A DNA stretch of 64,000 nucleotides, taken from Erigeron canadensis. Its lineage: Eukaryota; Streptophyta; Magnoliopsida; Asterales; Asteraceae. The first letter of the stretch is position 1; every line of letters starts with the position of its first letter. The stretch is taken from contig NC_057766.1 in NCBI RefSeq assembly GCF_010389155.1, positions 1,364,001-1,428,000 of the forward strand, written 5' to 3'. Below the pieces are notes generated by a model, which was not told the origin of the DNA, made no database searches, and worked only from the letters and a program-made list of their open reading frames with translations. The position numbers were made by a program, and so were the translations under genes. Below are positions 24,277 to 34,768 of the stretch, in pieces.

Positions 24277-25307
24277 TGTTATGTCCCAGAGGTGTAACAA
24301 AATACCAAAGTATAATTTACACAAATAGTTGTAGCGGGGGGGGGGGGGGGTGAATACAACTTTTCGTTTTTCCTTAACTTTCTTTTATAAAAGAGTTTAG
24401 ATTGATTCAATAAGTAAATTTAAACAGTATAAGTAACAGGAATCAATAAAACAGTAAAGCAGAAAATAAACATTTTTAGACACAGATTGCATTTTTCAAA
24501 TGTAATCCTTTATTAAGAAATAATCTATACAAAGAATTACAGGGTTGTTGCGGAAACAAGATAACCTACATTATCTAAACAACCCTTTGAAATGACAAAC
24601 AACAATAAAAAAGTTCTCGCTCAAGAGAAGCAGCCCAAGATGTCTTCTCACAATCTAAGTTGTGTATAGGAGCAGAGAGAACTTAGTGAAGAATGATTCA
24701 AAGGAATGTCACACATATGCCTTCAAGGAGTGTAGCTTTTATAGGCGAAAGCTTCAACATCTCTTGGCGTCCAAATAAGCCACGTATTGAAATTCTGTTG
24801 GACGATCGAAGGAATAGTACATCGTGCCTTCCTCGTACTTGTGGTCCCCAAAACTACAGCACGTCATTTTGATCGTCCAATAAGAGTATGGACACGCATA
24901 TGTAAATCTAACCACCAACCTGGATCCTAGGAACCTTCCTAGTCACGTCATACATCTTTATCAACAAATCCAGGTTGTAATCTTCACTTGATTGTCAGAC
25001 ACAGCTTGCTCGTTTGTCAAGAGCAAAACTGTTTAAGTGTTTCCAAGCTGTCTGCTAATCCCAAGCTGTTTTCCACTATCAGCTTGATCTTCTATCTTCA
25101 ATCTTTGTCTTCGACTTGGACTGAATGCTATTACCATTTGATGCAGCTTGAATAACACAGCTTCCATAAGATTTAACAATTACAGAATATGAAGCATGAT
25201 CTAGGTCGTAGGCTGACCCAGATTACTATACAAGAACCAAAAGATTTACATGTGTTTACATATAGATTTGTCATCATTAAATTTACAATATACAGTGGGA
25301 CTCAACA
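24277..25307 (-). mobile_element. solo LTR (Copia, SIRE-like, antisense)
   Basis: 1031 bp starting TGTTATGTCCCA and ending TGGGACTCAACA, whose reverse complement TGTTGAGTCCCA gives matching ends. Perfect target duplication CTCAT (24272-24276 and 25308-25312), and the RT protein resumes as [13 protein letters not shown]. Read on the minus strand it has CTATAAAAG near 24737-24745 and a TTGTTTCCGCAACAACC stretch like the other Copia LTRs here. It contains a run of 15 G at 24336-24350. No primer site, polypurine tract or ORF, so a solo LTR. Confidence 0.88.
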
Positions 25308-25312
25308 CTCAT

Positions 25313-25818
25313 CTATTCTAAGACTAAAGAAGATCATTTAGAACATTTGAAACTAGTCTTAGAGTTACTTCGGAAGGAAAAGCTTTATGCCAAGTTCTCG
25401 AAATGTGAATTTTGGCTCGAAGAGGTTCACTTTCTTGGTCACGTAGTGAGCAAGGAAGGAATTCATGTGGACCCAAGTAAAGTTGAAGCAGTGAAGAATT
25501 GGAGACGACCTGAAACACCAACCGAAATTCTCCAATTTCTTGGGTTGGCAGGTTATTATAGACGGTTACTGAAGACTTTTCAAAGATCGCCCAACCTTTG
25601 ACCTTGTTGACTCAACGAGAAAGAAGGTTTGATTGGGGTGAAAAACAAGAACAAGCATTCCAATTGTTGAAAGACAAATTGTGTGATGCACCCATTTTGT
25701 GCTTTCCTGATGGAACCGATGATTTCGTAGTGTATTGTGATGTATCCGGGCAAGGATTGAGTTGTGTCTTAATGCAATGAGATAAGGTGATAGCCTATGC
25801 CTCGAGAAAATTGAAGAT
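25313..25818 (+). pseudogene. pol: Gypsy RT C-terminus and RNase H start
   Basis: [23 protein letters not shown], then [20 protein letters not shown] and [11 protein letters not shown], standard Gypsy RT thumb/connection. A frameshift near 25590 leads to RRFDWGEKQEQAFQLLKDKL and the RNase H start YCDVSGQGLSCVLMQ, followed by a TGA at 25778-25780 and DKVIAYASRKLK. Copia 2 interrupts at 25819. Confidence 0.8.
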
Positions 25819-26487
25819 TGATGGTCCACGAATGCACTTCTAATGTTTAATTTAGTATACAAGAAAGAAAGTAATCAAGAAGGTAAGTAAATAACAAGAA
25901 CAATGTTCAGTTCAATTGTAATACATCAATGCAAGGATAATCATATGTATCATTGATTAAACGATGAATACATGGTTGATCTTACACTTGACTTACACGA
26001 ATACAAAAGAACAAAGATAATTGCTAAGTTTAGACAGATAAGAAAAACTTAAGCAATTACAAGTGATATGCACTTTTAGACGGCCAGACGCACTTGACAC
26101 AATGTGGCTGTGTTGCTTTATATAGGGGAAGACTTGAATCAACACAGCCTGCTTTGATTGTGACTTGATGATGGTTGTCGACTTCCAATTGGCTCATGGT
26201 ACTTGAATCATGTGCCTATTGTTTTCTATACCAAAACGGGTAAGAGAGAGAGAGAACTCTTGTTTTGGTCCCAACCTGTACATTTACCATTCTAGGCAAA
26301 TTACAGTTAGTTAACCACCATGTGACCTTTTTGTCTTTACGTAGTTTGAATATTTCCCGCCAAGACCATCTTAGGTCAGCATGCATCCCGCTGAAGACGT
26401 TTCTTCATCTGCTGACAAATTGTTAGGAGACTTGCTGACGACATGTGTCAATTTTCAAGTCTCCTTCAGCGAATCTCAGACTTAACA
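25819..26487 (-). repeat. Copia 2, 3' LTR
   Basis: On the minus strand it runs TGTTAAGTCTGAG to GTGGACCATCA, 669 bp. TATATAAA on the minus strand at 26117-26124. An inverted repeat (ACCAAAAC at 26230 with GTTTTGGT at 26262) encloses a GAGAGA run. Confidence 0.93.
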
Positions 26488-26501
26488 ATCTCCCCCTATT
26501 T
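26488..26501 (-). other. Copia 2 polypurine tract
   Basis: Minus strand AAATAGGGGGAGAT directly before the 3' LTR. Confidence 0.88.
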
Positions 26502-26624
26502 GCTGAGGAGACTTGCTGGATGACAATTATTTTTAGATAAGAAAGTGAATATGAGCTGAAGATGTCTTTATATATCATGAAATGAATTACAAGTTGAGCA
26601 TAGAGCTTTTACAAAAATAGACAT

Positions 26625-29600
26625 TTAAAGATTAGCAGCCTCTATCTCCCAGGCATCTTCCTGCTTGGCAATTCTAAGTGCTGGATCATCTCTTCTTGCT
26701 GGCTTCATTAATTCCTCATCAATCCTGCTGATTATTGGGCGAGCACTGATCATTTTAGCGAATCTTCTTCTGATGCTGATCAGGAAACCAGTAGATGCTC
26801 GCTCAATTTCTGCTAGCCTGAAGAAGAGTTGATCATTTCTGAAGTTTTGGAAGAAAATGCCAGCAGGTTCTTCAAGGATTTTCCCTTCTTCAAAAGAACT
26901 CCTGGGAGGAAGCCTTAGATTTAATGCTGCATCATCAGAGATAGGAGGAAGGTCAGCAAGCAGGGGTTGTACAGCAAGCTTCCTTTTTGGGATACGCCTG
27001 CCTGCTGAGGAGGATGCAGCTGCTGGAGATCCGAAGACTGCCCTCAGCATGGGAAGGTCTGCCTTGAACTTTGTTTCAAACTTCAGTGCCTTTTCAAAGT
27101 AACTTTTCAGCATCTCCTGAAGTTGTTCATAACTGGCAGCCTTTTTATCCTTGATGATTGTATAAATTTCATACCATTCTGAAGCCCCCAAGTTGGTCAC
27201 TTTTACATCTTCTATCTTAGTTGGGGCACTGTGTCCTTCTCTTAGGAACTTCAGATTGGTTTTTGTTCCCAAGGCAGCTTTGTGAACTTCGACTGCTGTA
27301 ATCCTCTCTGGCCTCTTCCTATCATTCATTATTTTCAACCACCTGGCCTTTTCTTCTTCAAATTTCTCTCTTTTTTCTTTTAGTAGCTGCTCTACATCAG
27401 TTTGCCTTTGTCTGTAGAGAGCTTCAGGCCCACCAGTGGTTAGCAGCATTCTCTGCTCTCCATCCATTTGATCCTTCTCCAAGAGGGCCAGCTGCTTGAT
27501 ATATTCAAGGCTTTTCTTTTCATTTTCCTTTGCAGCTTTCATCCTGTCCAGCTCTTTCAAGGCCTCCTCTTGAGTTTTTCCCTCAGCAGTGATTGATAAG
27601 ACATCAATGACTTGAAATTGATTTCCTGCTGGGGATGTGATGGATGTATTCTGTGCAGTCAACGGCGAAGGATGGAAGAAACCGGTATCAGTCAGCTGCT
27701 TTCTCTGAGCTGCTGTTATTCTAGACACTTCAGCATTTCCAAGGAAGCGAGGATGGAAAATATTGAGCACTTCCCTGGATGTGTCCCTAGCCATTTCTTG
27801 TGCAAAACCGGTTTCCCAGGCTTCCCTGACTGCACGAGGACTCATCTCTTCTTCAGCTTGGGGAGCTTCAGCAACTATCAGTTGTTGCTCCCCCTCAGCA
27901 GATGCTCCTACAACCGTCTCCCCCTCAACACTAGCAGGGAGAGCATCAGCCCTTGTCTCCCCTTCAGTACCAGCAGGGGGAGAATCCACCTTTTCTTCAT
28001 TCAAAATCTTGTCAGCTGAAGCTTCATAAATGTCATTAACAGCTTTATTTACTGCTTCACTGACAAGTGCCAAAACAGCAGCATCTACTTTCTCCCCCTT
28101 GGAGGTAGTATCATTAATTACTACCTCCACCTTTGCTGCTGGAGCAGCCTGCTGCTGAAGAAGTTGGGACAGCATCTTCTTGATGTCCCCAACTTCTTTC
28201 TCCACGTTTTGTTGGCACTTACGATCTTCCTCAGTAAATGAAACTTGAGGAGGAGGAAGACTGGCCACAGTGGTTTCCAAGGCTTTGATAGCCTTAGTGT
28301 TTTCTTCAACCTGTGAGGTAAGACGAGAAACCAGGTTGGCCACTGTTTTTACTTCAGCAGCAGCTGAATCACTACTGCTGCTTGCCTTTTGTGCTGAGAA
28401 CCGTACAACAGGTCCCATTTTGCACAGCGATCGAGATAGCCCACGAATGACCTGCTGATCCTTTTTGATTGAGTTTGTATAGGTGCGAAGTTTTTCTTGA
28501 TCAGCAGCCATAGATATAGATTTATCTTTTATTGTCTCAATGCTGGCAGTGTTTTCATTTTGCTTGCTGTACCAGTTCTCCAAGATCTTCACCAATCTGT
28601 CATCTTCATGAGTTTTGAGTTGTACGGCAATTGTGGCAGCCTTGGTGAGATCGTTCAGTTGATGTTCAAGTTTAGTCAGTCTGTCAACTATTTGAGAATC
28701 GACAGACATGACTTGAGGTTGCACCTCAATTACTTCAGTATTAGCTGCTGCATTATCATCAGCAGCAGCTTCTTCTACATTTTCATTTACGGCTGCTGCT
28801 TGTTCACCATCAGCAGCAGCAGCCTCTTCATCCACCTCCATATCACTTGCTTCTATTTCATCAGCCTGGATGGAGGAATCCAGCTGGAACTCATCTGCCA
28901 CAAATTCTCCCAAGTCCAGATCACTCTCATCATTTTCATCTCCAGCATTTTCACCTTCCATACCAGCACTATCACCAATAGCCAATCCTTCTCCAGAAAT
29001 GATTAAGGGGGTAGGGGAACCGGGTGCCTCAGCTTCAGTGTGTTGTGTCACCAAAGCATCATCGGCCGTAGATTGTGTTGTCTCTAGCATCACCTGTGGT
29101 ATGGCTGCTGACAACGACTCAGAGGGTAGAGAAGAAGAGGGAATGATTAATTCGGTTGACTCAACTCTAATGGGCTGGGGTGGCCCTTGATCTTCACCAA
29201 CCTCGCCTACAGAAGTTTGAGGTGGCTGCTTGCGGTTACCCTTTTTCTCGTCAGCAGCCTTTTTTGAGGCTGCTGATGGGCTGGCTGGGTCTCTATTGTC
29301 CTTGGGCAGTGAGGACTTCTTAACCTTAGTAGTTTTGCCCTTTGATACTCGTTGCTGCTGTTTTGGGACAGCAGCAGGAGGTGAAGTGGAAGAAGAAGAG
29401 ATTGTTTTGGTTTTCTTTTGAGCTTTGGAGGTTGCTGGGGGGATTATCAGCATACCAGCTCCAGCAGGGTTGGGTCTATATACATTAGGGTATACAGAAT
29501 AAAGTACCTGTTTCATTTGAGGGGAGAGCACAGCGTACTTGGAGTCAAATTGTTCAGGATCACAAGCAGGAATCTTATATACAGAGCTTGCAACCCTGGG

Positions 29601-30389
29601 AGAGAGAATAAATTGTGCCCCTTCAGGGAGATACTTTTCCTTTAGCTCCCTTTTGAAAATTAGTGAGAGAAAGCGAGTGAAGGGGACAGAGTTTGATCTG
29701 TTCTTGATGGTGACCTTCCCTTTTAAATCTTCAAAAATTACGCTGGCAAAGTCAATGTTGCGACCATTTGCCAGCGCGTAAATCATCTGCATTTGTGCAG
29801 CAGTGGCCTGATCAAAAGAGCCACTGTTCCCACCCAGACACTGAATTACATGGGTGAACAGCAGCCTCCAAACACCAGGCAGATATTTCTTCTGCGGGTT
29901 GCTGTGCACAGGCTGTGCTGGTTCAGTATTGGTCCCATACCCGATGGTTAACAACCATTCCTTCCATACTCCAACGGGGACCAACTCCACATATGGATGC
30001 TCTTCCGATTGTTTGGGAAGACGAAGAGCGTCTCTCAACGATTCTACTGAGATGGAGATAGTATGTTCTCCTTTCAGTACCGTACCAGTGATGGTGCTAC
30101 TGGCAACCTTGTAATCACATGTCCACCAAAATTCTCTAAGAAGGTGGACACACATTTCCTTTGGGTCTGAGTAAATGGCCTTTCTGGCCAGGCATCCCAT
30201 GATGAAATCCAACATGGAGAAGTACCCTTTTATTTTTGATGGGATCTCTACAGATCCCAGATAGTTATTGGCCTTGATGACCAGTTTAGATGCTTGGAAG
30301 GATACTTGATTAGAAGGATTTATGCCTTCATTATCATATACCTTGGAGTTGAGAAAAGAGATGTTTTGTTGTGCAGATGAAGAAGTCAT
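26625..30389 (-). CDS. Copia 2 ORF3, conserved third protein of unknown function
   Basis: Start chosen at the ATG at 30389 (MTSSSAQQNIS): an open frame continues 101 codons further up, but that part covers a CT-rich leader and a TATA box and looks untranslated. 1254 residues. N-terminal domain (about 55-270) with LLREFWW at 83-89, motifs SVESLRDALRLP, a Trp-Arg-Leu-Leu segment and FTRFLSLIFKREL; Copia 3 ORF3 shares this pattern. Then a basic, S/P/Q-rich linker, an acidic stretch with EFQLDSS, long coiled coils (about 580-830), and a C-terminal domain near 1028-1110 (ITAVEVHKAALG, GASEWYEIYTIIKD) matched in Copia 1. No signal peptide or transmembrane helix is evident from this start. It occupies the env-like position of SIRE elements but does not look like a membrane glycoprotein. 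Function unknown; coiled coils suggest a structural role. Confidence 0.8.
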   Translation of the reverse strand: MTSSSAQQNISFLNSKVYDNEGINPSNQVSFQASKLVIKANNYLGSVEIPSKIKGYFSMLDFIMGCLARKAIYSDPKEMCVHLLREFWWTCDYKVASSTITGTVLKGEHTISISVESLRDALRLPKQSEEHPYVELVPVGVWKEWLLTIGYGTNTEPAQPVHSNPQKKYLPGVWRLLFTHVIQCLGGNSGSFDQATAAQMQMIYALANGRNIDFASVIFEDLKGKVTIKNRSNSVPFTRFLSLIFKRELKEKYLPEGAQFILSPRVASSVYKIPACDPEQFDSKYAVLSPQMKQVLYSVYPNVYRPNPAGAGMLIIPPATSKAQKKTKTISSSSTSPPAAVPKQQQRVSKGKTTKVKKSSLPKDNRDPASPSAASKKAADEKKGNRKQPPQTSVGEVGEDQGPPQPIRVESTELIIPSSSLPSESLSAAIPQVMLETTQSTADDALVTQHTEAEAPGSPTPLIISGEGLAIGDSAGMEGENAGDENDESDLDLGEFVADEFQLDSSIQADEIEASDMEVDEEAAAADGEQAAAVNENVEEAAADDNAAANTEVIEVQPQVMSVDSQIVDRLTKLEHQLNDLTKAATIAVQLKTHEDDRLVKILENWYSKQNENTASIETIKDKSISMAADQEKLRTYTNSIKKDQQVIRGLSRSLCKMGPVVRFSAQKASSSSDSAAAEVKTVANLVSRLTSQVEENTKAIKALETTVASLPPPQVSFTEEDRKCQQNVEKEVGDIKKMLSQLLQQQAAPAAKVEVVINDTTSKGEKVDAAVLALVSEAVNKAVNDIYEASADKILNEEKVDSPPAGTEGETRADALPASVEGETVVGASAEGEQQLIVAEAPQAEEEMSPRAVREAWETGFAQEMARDTSREVLNIFHPRFLGNAEVSRITAAQRKQLTDTGFFHPSPLTAQNTSITSPAGNQFQVIDVLSITAEGKTQEEALKELDRMKAAKENEKKSLEYIKQLALLEKDQMDGEQRMLLTTGGPEALYRQRQTDVEQLLKEKREKFEEEKARWLKIMNDRKRPERITAVEVHKAALGTKTNLKFLREGHSAPTKIEDVKVTNLGASEWYEIYTIIKDKKAASYEQLQEMLKSYFEKALKFETKFKADLPMLRAVFGSPAAASSSAGRRIPKRKLAVQPLLADLPPISDDAALNLRLPPRSSFEEGKILEEPAGIFFQNFRNDQLFFRLAEIERASTGFLISIRRRFAKMISARPIISRIDEELMKPARRDDPALRIAKQEDAWEIEAANL

Positions 30390-30540
30390 TTTCGATGAAA
30401 GTGATGAAAGATTAGAAGAATGAATGTTGTAAGGAGAAAAGATTTGAGAGAATATGAAGAGTTTAGGAAAATACGAAAGATTAGTAGGAAGAAATGAACG
30501 TGAGAGAGGGTGAAGTGGAAGCGATTTGCATATATATGGC
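30390..30540 (-). promoter_or_regulatory. possible internal promoter and CT-rich leader of ORF3
   Basis: On the minus strand CATATATATG (30530-30539) is followed by about 140 bases of pyrimidine-rich sequence with no ATG until 30389. The look is that of a plant TATA promoter with a Y-patch leader. It lies inside the element, over 8 kb from the LTR promoter. Inferred from sequence appearance only. Confidence 0.4.
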
Positions 30541-30936
30541 ATGGATATGGGTCCCATGACTGCAAAAAGTGAGTTATCGTGTATACTCTCTTTCATACGT
30601 GGCAACAAAAAAAATATTATTTTGAAATAAAAGGACACTGTACCTATATACGTATGAGATGTATGATGTGACCAGATGAACCACGATTTCAACCATACTC
30701 GAGTTCATACGGCGTACACAGTGTACAAGTAGCCCATTTGGGAGTAAATCGAGGTAACCAATTGGGTTTTATATAATATAATATTGATAAAAATACGTAG
30801 TGGAATACACTCAGACATCTAGAGGTATCCACTGAAGGGTTGTAAAAAAAATTGGTTACCAAGTTTTAATCAGCACCTTTGCAAGAAAAAGGTAGACGCT
30901 GAAGAGCATTAAACAATTTTTGGCAAATTGTCAGCC
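30541..30936 (-). other. spacer upstream of Copia 2 ORF3
   Basis: Non-coding between the tandem repeat and the TATA box; the upstream open frame of ORF3 runs only to 30692. Contains short CATAC/GTATG motifs; no other feature recognised. Confidence 0.5.
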
Positions 30937-31254
30937 ATCAACGGATTTTAAACGTCTTTACCAGCAGCCGTTTGCTGCTGGACTAGATAGGGACTTTCAG
31001 CACCCTATTACTTTTGTTATGCTTTTTCCCAAAGCATCGGGGATCAACGGATTTTAGATGTCTTTACCAGCAGCCGTTTGCTGCTGGACTAGATAGGGAC
31101 TTTCAGCACCCTATTACTTTTGTTATGCTTTTTCCCAAAGCATCAGGGATCAACGGATTTTAGATGTCTTTACCAGCAGCCGTTTGCTGCTGGACTAGAT
31201 AGGGACTTTCAGCACCCTATTACTTTTGTTATGCTTTTTCCCAAAGCAACAGGG
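30937..31254 (-). repeat. 3 x 106 bp tandem repeat between pol and ORF3
   Basis: Units start at 30937, 31043 and 31149, each exactly 106 bp and nearly identical. Every unit has an inverted repeat CCAGCAG...CTGCTGG around a 7-base loop (first at about 30961) and the phrase GATAGGGACTTTCAGCACCC. Absent as such from elements 1 and 3. The near identity points to recent amplification. Possible roles are RNA structure, regulation of ORF3, or none. Confidence 0.9.
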
Positions 31255-31349
31255 ATCAGCGAGTAGAATAAAGAGCTCGCTGATAACTTTGACTTAAGAA
31301 GTCGCTGCTCATTTTCATAAGAGGAATATGGGCAGCAAAACATGAGTGA

Positions 31350-34300
31350 TCATGTTGAATTTGTAAACTCACCATTTAACATACCCAACCTGCTGACTAG
31401 ATCCTTGAATCTCTTTTCATCTAGAGGTTTAGTGAAGATGTCAGCAAGTTGATCATCAGTGGGGATGAAGTAAATTTCAACATCCCCTTTCATGACGTGA
31501 TCACGAATGAAGTGATACCTAATGTCAATGTGTTTAGTTTTGGAATGCTGAACAGGATTATGTGTAATAGCAATAGCACTTGTGTTATCACACATAATGG
31601 GGATTTTAGAAAAATTTAGGTCATAGTCAGCAAGTTGGTTTTTCATCCAGAGGACTTGTGCACAACAACTTGCTGCTGACACATATTCTGCTTCAGCAGT
31701 GGAGATGGAAACTGTATGCTGTTTCTTACTAGACCAACTAGTCAGCCTTCCCCCCAACAGTTGACATCCTCCACTAGTGCTTTTCCTATCTAACATGCAA
31801 CCAGCATAGTCAGAGTCAGAGTATGCAACGAGGTCAAAGGAAGACTCCTTGGGATACCAGAGACCAAGAGAGGAGGTTCCTTTGAGATATTTGAAGATAC
31901 GTTTGACAGCGAGAAGATGGGACTCCCTTGGGGATGCTTGATATCTTGCACACAAGCAAGTAGCAAACATAATGTCGGGACGACTCGCTGTGAGATACAT
32001 TAGAGAACCAATCATTCCACGATAGAATGTGGGATTCACATGCTTACCATCAGGGTCAGCATGAAGATTGTTTGGAGGAGACATGGGAGTTGACTTGGTA
32101 GTGATATTAGACATATCAAATTTGGCCAGCATGTCTCTGATATATTTTTCTTGGTTTATGAAGATGCCATCAATGAGCTGGCGAATTTGTAAACCGAGGA
32201 AGAAGGTTAGCTCACCCATCATACTCATCTCAAAATGAGAGGACATTAGTGAGCTAAACTTGTTGCAAAGTTTCTTACTGGAGGATCCAAATATTATGTC
32301 ATCGACATATATCTGTACATAGAGAACATGAACACCCTTTCTATAGATAAACAGGGTGGAGTCTATAGATCCTCGCTGAAACTCATGAGAGAGAAGAAAT
32401 TCGGAGAGAGTGTCATACCAAGCTCTGGGAGCTTGTTTAAGACCATACAATGCTTTGTAAAGACGATAGACATGGTTTGGCTTAGTTAGATCTTCAAAGC
32501 CAGGTGGCTGCTTCACATAAACTTCTTCTTCGAGTTTGCCATTTAGGAAGGCACTCTTGACATCCATTTGATATATTGTGAAGTTTCGATAAGCAGCATG
32601 TGCCAGGAATAAGCGTATAGCTTCAAGTCTAGCCACTGGTGCAAAGGTTTCGTCATAGTCGACTCCTTCTTCTTGAAGGTACCCTTGAGCTACTAACCTA
32701 GCCTTGTTGCGAATGACAATACCATCTTCATCCATTTTATTCCTATAAACCCACTTAGTACCAATGGGTTCTTTGCCAGGAGGAAGAGGAACTAAGAACC
32801 AAACATGCTGTCTTTGGAATTGAGTTAGTTCTTCTTGCATGGCAGCGACCCAAGATGGGTCTACCATGGCTTCTCCAATATTCTTAGGAGTGATCATTGA
32901 CAAGAAATTAACGTAAAGACATGTATTTCTTGTCGCTGATCTAGTCACAATGCCCCGCTGAGGATCACCAATAATCTGGTGAGCAGGGTGACTAGAAGTC
33001 CATTTAAGTGATGGAACACTTGATGAACCTTGAGGGGCAGCGGAAGATATTTGCATGGGATCAGCAGAAGGATAGGAGGAGAGATCAATGGTAATTGATG
33101 GAGCAAGAGAGGCTTGATCAGTGGAGCAGTTTGACTGATTTAAGGTTTCAGTAATGGGGTCCTCAGCAGACACCATGTCTGAAGCATCATGAAATACTTC
33201 AGTAGAGTCATCCATTTGCACATCATCAGCCAGTGATCTAGGTTTGGCTGATGCTGCATGAATTGACCTTAAGATAGGCTCAACTGGCTCGATCGTATAG
33301 ATATGAGCAGCAACTTGTTCCAGCTCAGGATCTGCTGAACACTTCTCAGTGAACTGCTGTTCACTAGGGGGCGAGCAGGGGACATCAGTATTCTCCATTG
33401 GAGGGTTGAACTCATAGAAGATTTCTTCAGTGGATGATGGCTGGATATCTTTAAGAGCAGTCGAGCTTTCATCAAAAGTGACGTGAATTGATTCATCCAC
33501 TTTTTGAAGACGAGTATTGAATACCCTAAAAGCTTTGCTAATTGAAGAGTATCCAACAAAATAACCATCATCAGCTTTAGGATCAAATTTCCCTAAATGA
33601 TCCTTATTATTGAGTATAAAGACAGGACATCCAAACACATGAAAGTATTTGATTTGAGGTTTCTTTCCTCTCAAAACTTCATATGCAGTTTTGTCATGTC
33701 TTTTGACAATGAGGCATCTATTTTGGGTGTGACAAGCAGTGTTAACTGCTTCAGCCCAAAATCTATTTGGAAGAGAGGACTCACTGAGCATAGTGCGTGC
33801 TGCCTCTATAAGAGTTCTATTTCTTCTTTCAGCAACACCATTTTGCTCAGGAGTTCTGGTGGAGGAGAAATTTTGTGAGATCCCTTGATCAGCACAAAAA
33901 GTTTCAAGAGTGTGGTTTCTAAACTCAGTGCCATGATCACTTCTGAGTTCTTTGACCCTTATGCTGTTGAGATTTTCCATTTTCTTAATGAATTTCATGA
34001 TCTCATCAGCAGCATCACTCTTAGATTTTAGGAAAACTGTCCAGGTATATCGTGAATATTCATCCACAATTACTAAAGTGTATTTGCTACCCTTTAGACT
34101 TTGGACATTCACTGGACCAAAAAGGTCCATGTGAAGAAGGTGAAAGCAACCCTTAACAGAGTTAGCTTGTTTAGATTTAAAGGTAGCTCTATGGCATTTG
34201 CCTTTTTCACAAGCGCCACATAGTCTATCTTTTTCAAAAGAGAGAGGAGGAAGACCACGAACAAGGTTCTTTTTGGCCAGTGAGTTTATGGTTTTGAAGT

Positions 34301-34745
34301 TCACATGCGACATTCGCTTGTGCCATAACCAATTTAACTCAGATGCTGACTTAGCAAAGAAACAAGTCTCACTATCAGTTTTGATAGGGGTGAAGTCCAC
34401 AAGATATACATCTCTTTTTCTTGGAGCAACTAAGACAACTTCCTTGTTAATATTTACTATAGTGCCTTGATGCTTATCAAGAATTACTTTGTAGTCAGCA
34501 TCACATAGTTGACTTATGCTAATGAGATTATGCTTTAATCCATTTACATAAGCAACTTTTGAGAATTTTATGAGGCCATTTGAGAGAAGACCATATCCTT
34601 CAGTCTGACCAGTGGAGTTATCACCAAAAACCACTGTAGGACCTGGTGCCTCAATATAGTTGTCCAGCAGGGATTTTGAACCTGTCATGTGTTTCGAACA
34701 TCCGCTGTCCAAATACCACACTCCTTTACCTAGCGAGCCCTGCAT
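31350..34745 (-). CDS. pol: Copia 2 Pol: protease, integrase, RT, RNase H
   Basis: 1131 residues, uninterrupted. Protease [13 protein letters not shown] (residues 10-22); GAG-pre-integrase zinc segment [11 protein letters not shown] to [12 protein letters not shown]; integrase DDE with Asp in HMDLFGP (about 206), Asp in RSDHGTEF (about 269) and Glu in LIEAAR (about 313). RT runs from [10 protein letters not shown] (about 665) with the active site [10 protein letters not shown] (about 815). RNase H has YSDSDYAG (about 975), TAEAEYV (about 1017), CDNTSAIA and ADIFTKPL. The order integrase before RT defines Ty1/Copia. The ATG at 34745 lies in the sequence ATGCAG|GGC, 23 bases after the gag stop and in another frame from gag. 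Expression therefore needs splicing, frameshifting or reinitiation. Confidence 0.93.
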   Translation of the reverse strand: MQGSLGKGVWYLDSGCSKHMTGSKSLLDNYIEAPGPTVVFGDNSTGQTEGYGLLSNGLIKFSKVAYVNGLKHNLISISQLCDADYKVILDKHQGTIVNINKEVVLVAPRKRDVYLVDFTPIKTDSETCFFAKSASELNWLWHKRMSHVNFKTINSLAKKNLVRGLPPLSFEKDRLCGACEKGKCHRATFKSKQANSVKGCFHLLHMDLFGPVNVQSLKGSKYTLVIVDEYSRYTWTVFLKSKSDAADEIMKFIKKMENLNSIRVKELRSDHGTEFRNHTLETFCADQGISQNFSSTRTPEQNGVAERRNRTLIEAARTMLSESSLPNRFWAEAVNTACHTQNRCLIVKRHDKTAYEVLRGKKPQIKYFHVFGCPVFILNNKDHLGKFDPKADDGYFVGYSSISKAFRVFNTRLQKVDESIHVTFDESSTALKDIQPSSTEEIFYEFNPPMENTDVPCSPPSEQQFTEKCSADPELEQVAAHIYTIEPVEPILRSIHAASAKPRSLADDVQMDDSTEVFHDASDMVSAEDPITETLNQSNCSTDQASLAPSITIDLSSYPSADPMQISSAAPQGSSSVPSLKWTSSHPAHQIIGDPQRGIVTRSATRNTCLYVNFLSMITPKNIGEAMVDPSWVAAMQEELTQFQRQHVWFLVPLPPGKEPIGTKWVYRNKMDEDGIVIRNKARLVAQGYLQEEGVDYDETFAPVARLEAIRLFLAHAAYRNFTIYQMDVKSAFLNGKLEEEVYVKQPPGFEDLTKPNHVYRLYKALYGLKQAPRAWYDTLSEFLLSHEFQRGSIDSTLFIYRKGVHVLYVQIYVDDIIFGSSSKKLCNKFSSLMSSHFEMSMMGELTFFLGLQIRQLIDGIFINQEKYIRDMLAKFDMSNITTKSTPMSPPNNLHADPDGKHVNPTFYRGMIGSLMYLTASRPDIMFATCLCARYQASPRESHLLAVKRIFKYLKGTSSLGLWYPKESSFDLVAYSDSDYAGCMLDRKSTSGGCQLLGGRLTSWSSKKQHTVSISTAEAEYVSAASCCAQVLWMKNQLADYDLNFSKIPIMCDNTSAIAITHNPVQHSKTKHIDIRYHFIRDHVMKGDVEIYFIPTDDQLADIFTKPLDEKRFKDLVSRLGMLNGEFTNST
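34740..34741 (-). promoter_or_regulatory. possible splice acceptor at start of Copia 2 pol
   Basis: Minus-strand reading: after the gag TAA (34771-34769) comes a pyrimidine-rich CCTTATCCTTTTCTCATCC, then ATGCAG|GGC. Pyrimidine tract plus CAG|G is the consensus of a plant 3' splice site. Elements 1 and 3 have the equivalent site in the same codon phase. The donor is not identified. Confidence 0.45.
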
Positions 34746-34768
34746 GGATGAGAAAAGGATAAGGATCT

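Noticed and set aside
27612..29421. Plus-strand ORFs across the Copia 2 ORF3 region
   Set aside because: Antisense shadows of a 1254-codon gene that has homologues in two other elements.
30390..30692. N-terminal extension of Copia 2 ORF3 with a hydrophobic FKIIFFLLP stretch
   Set aside because: The open frame there overlaps a TATA box and CT-rich leader; the ATG at 30389 is the better start and no relative supports the extension.
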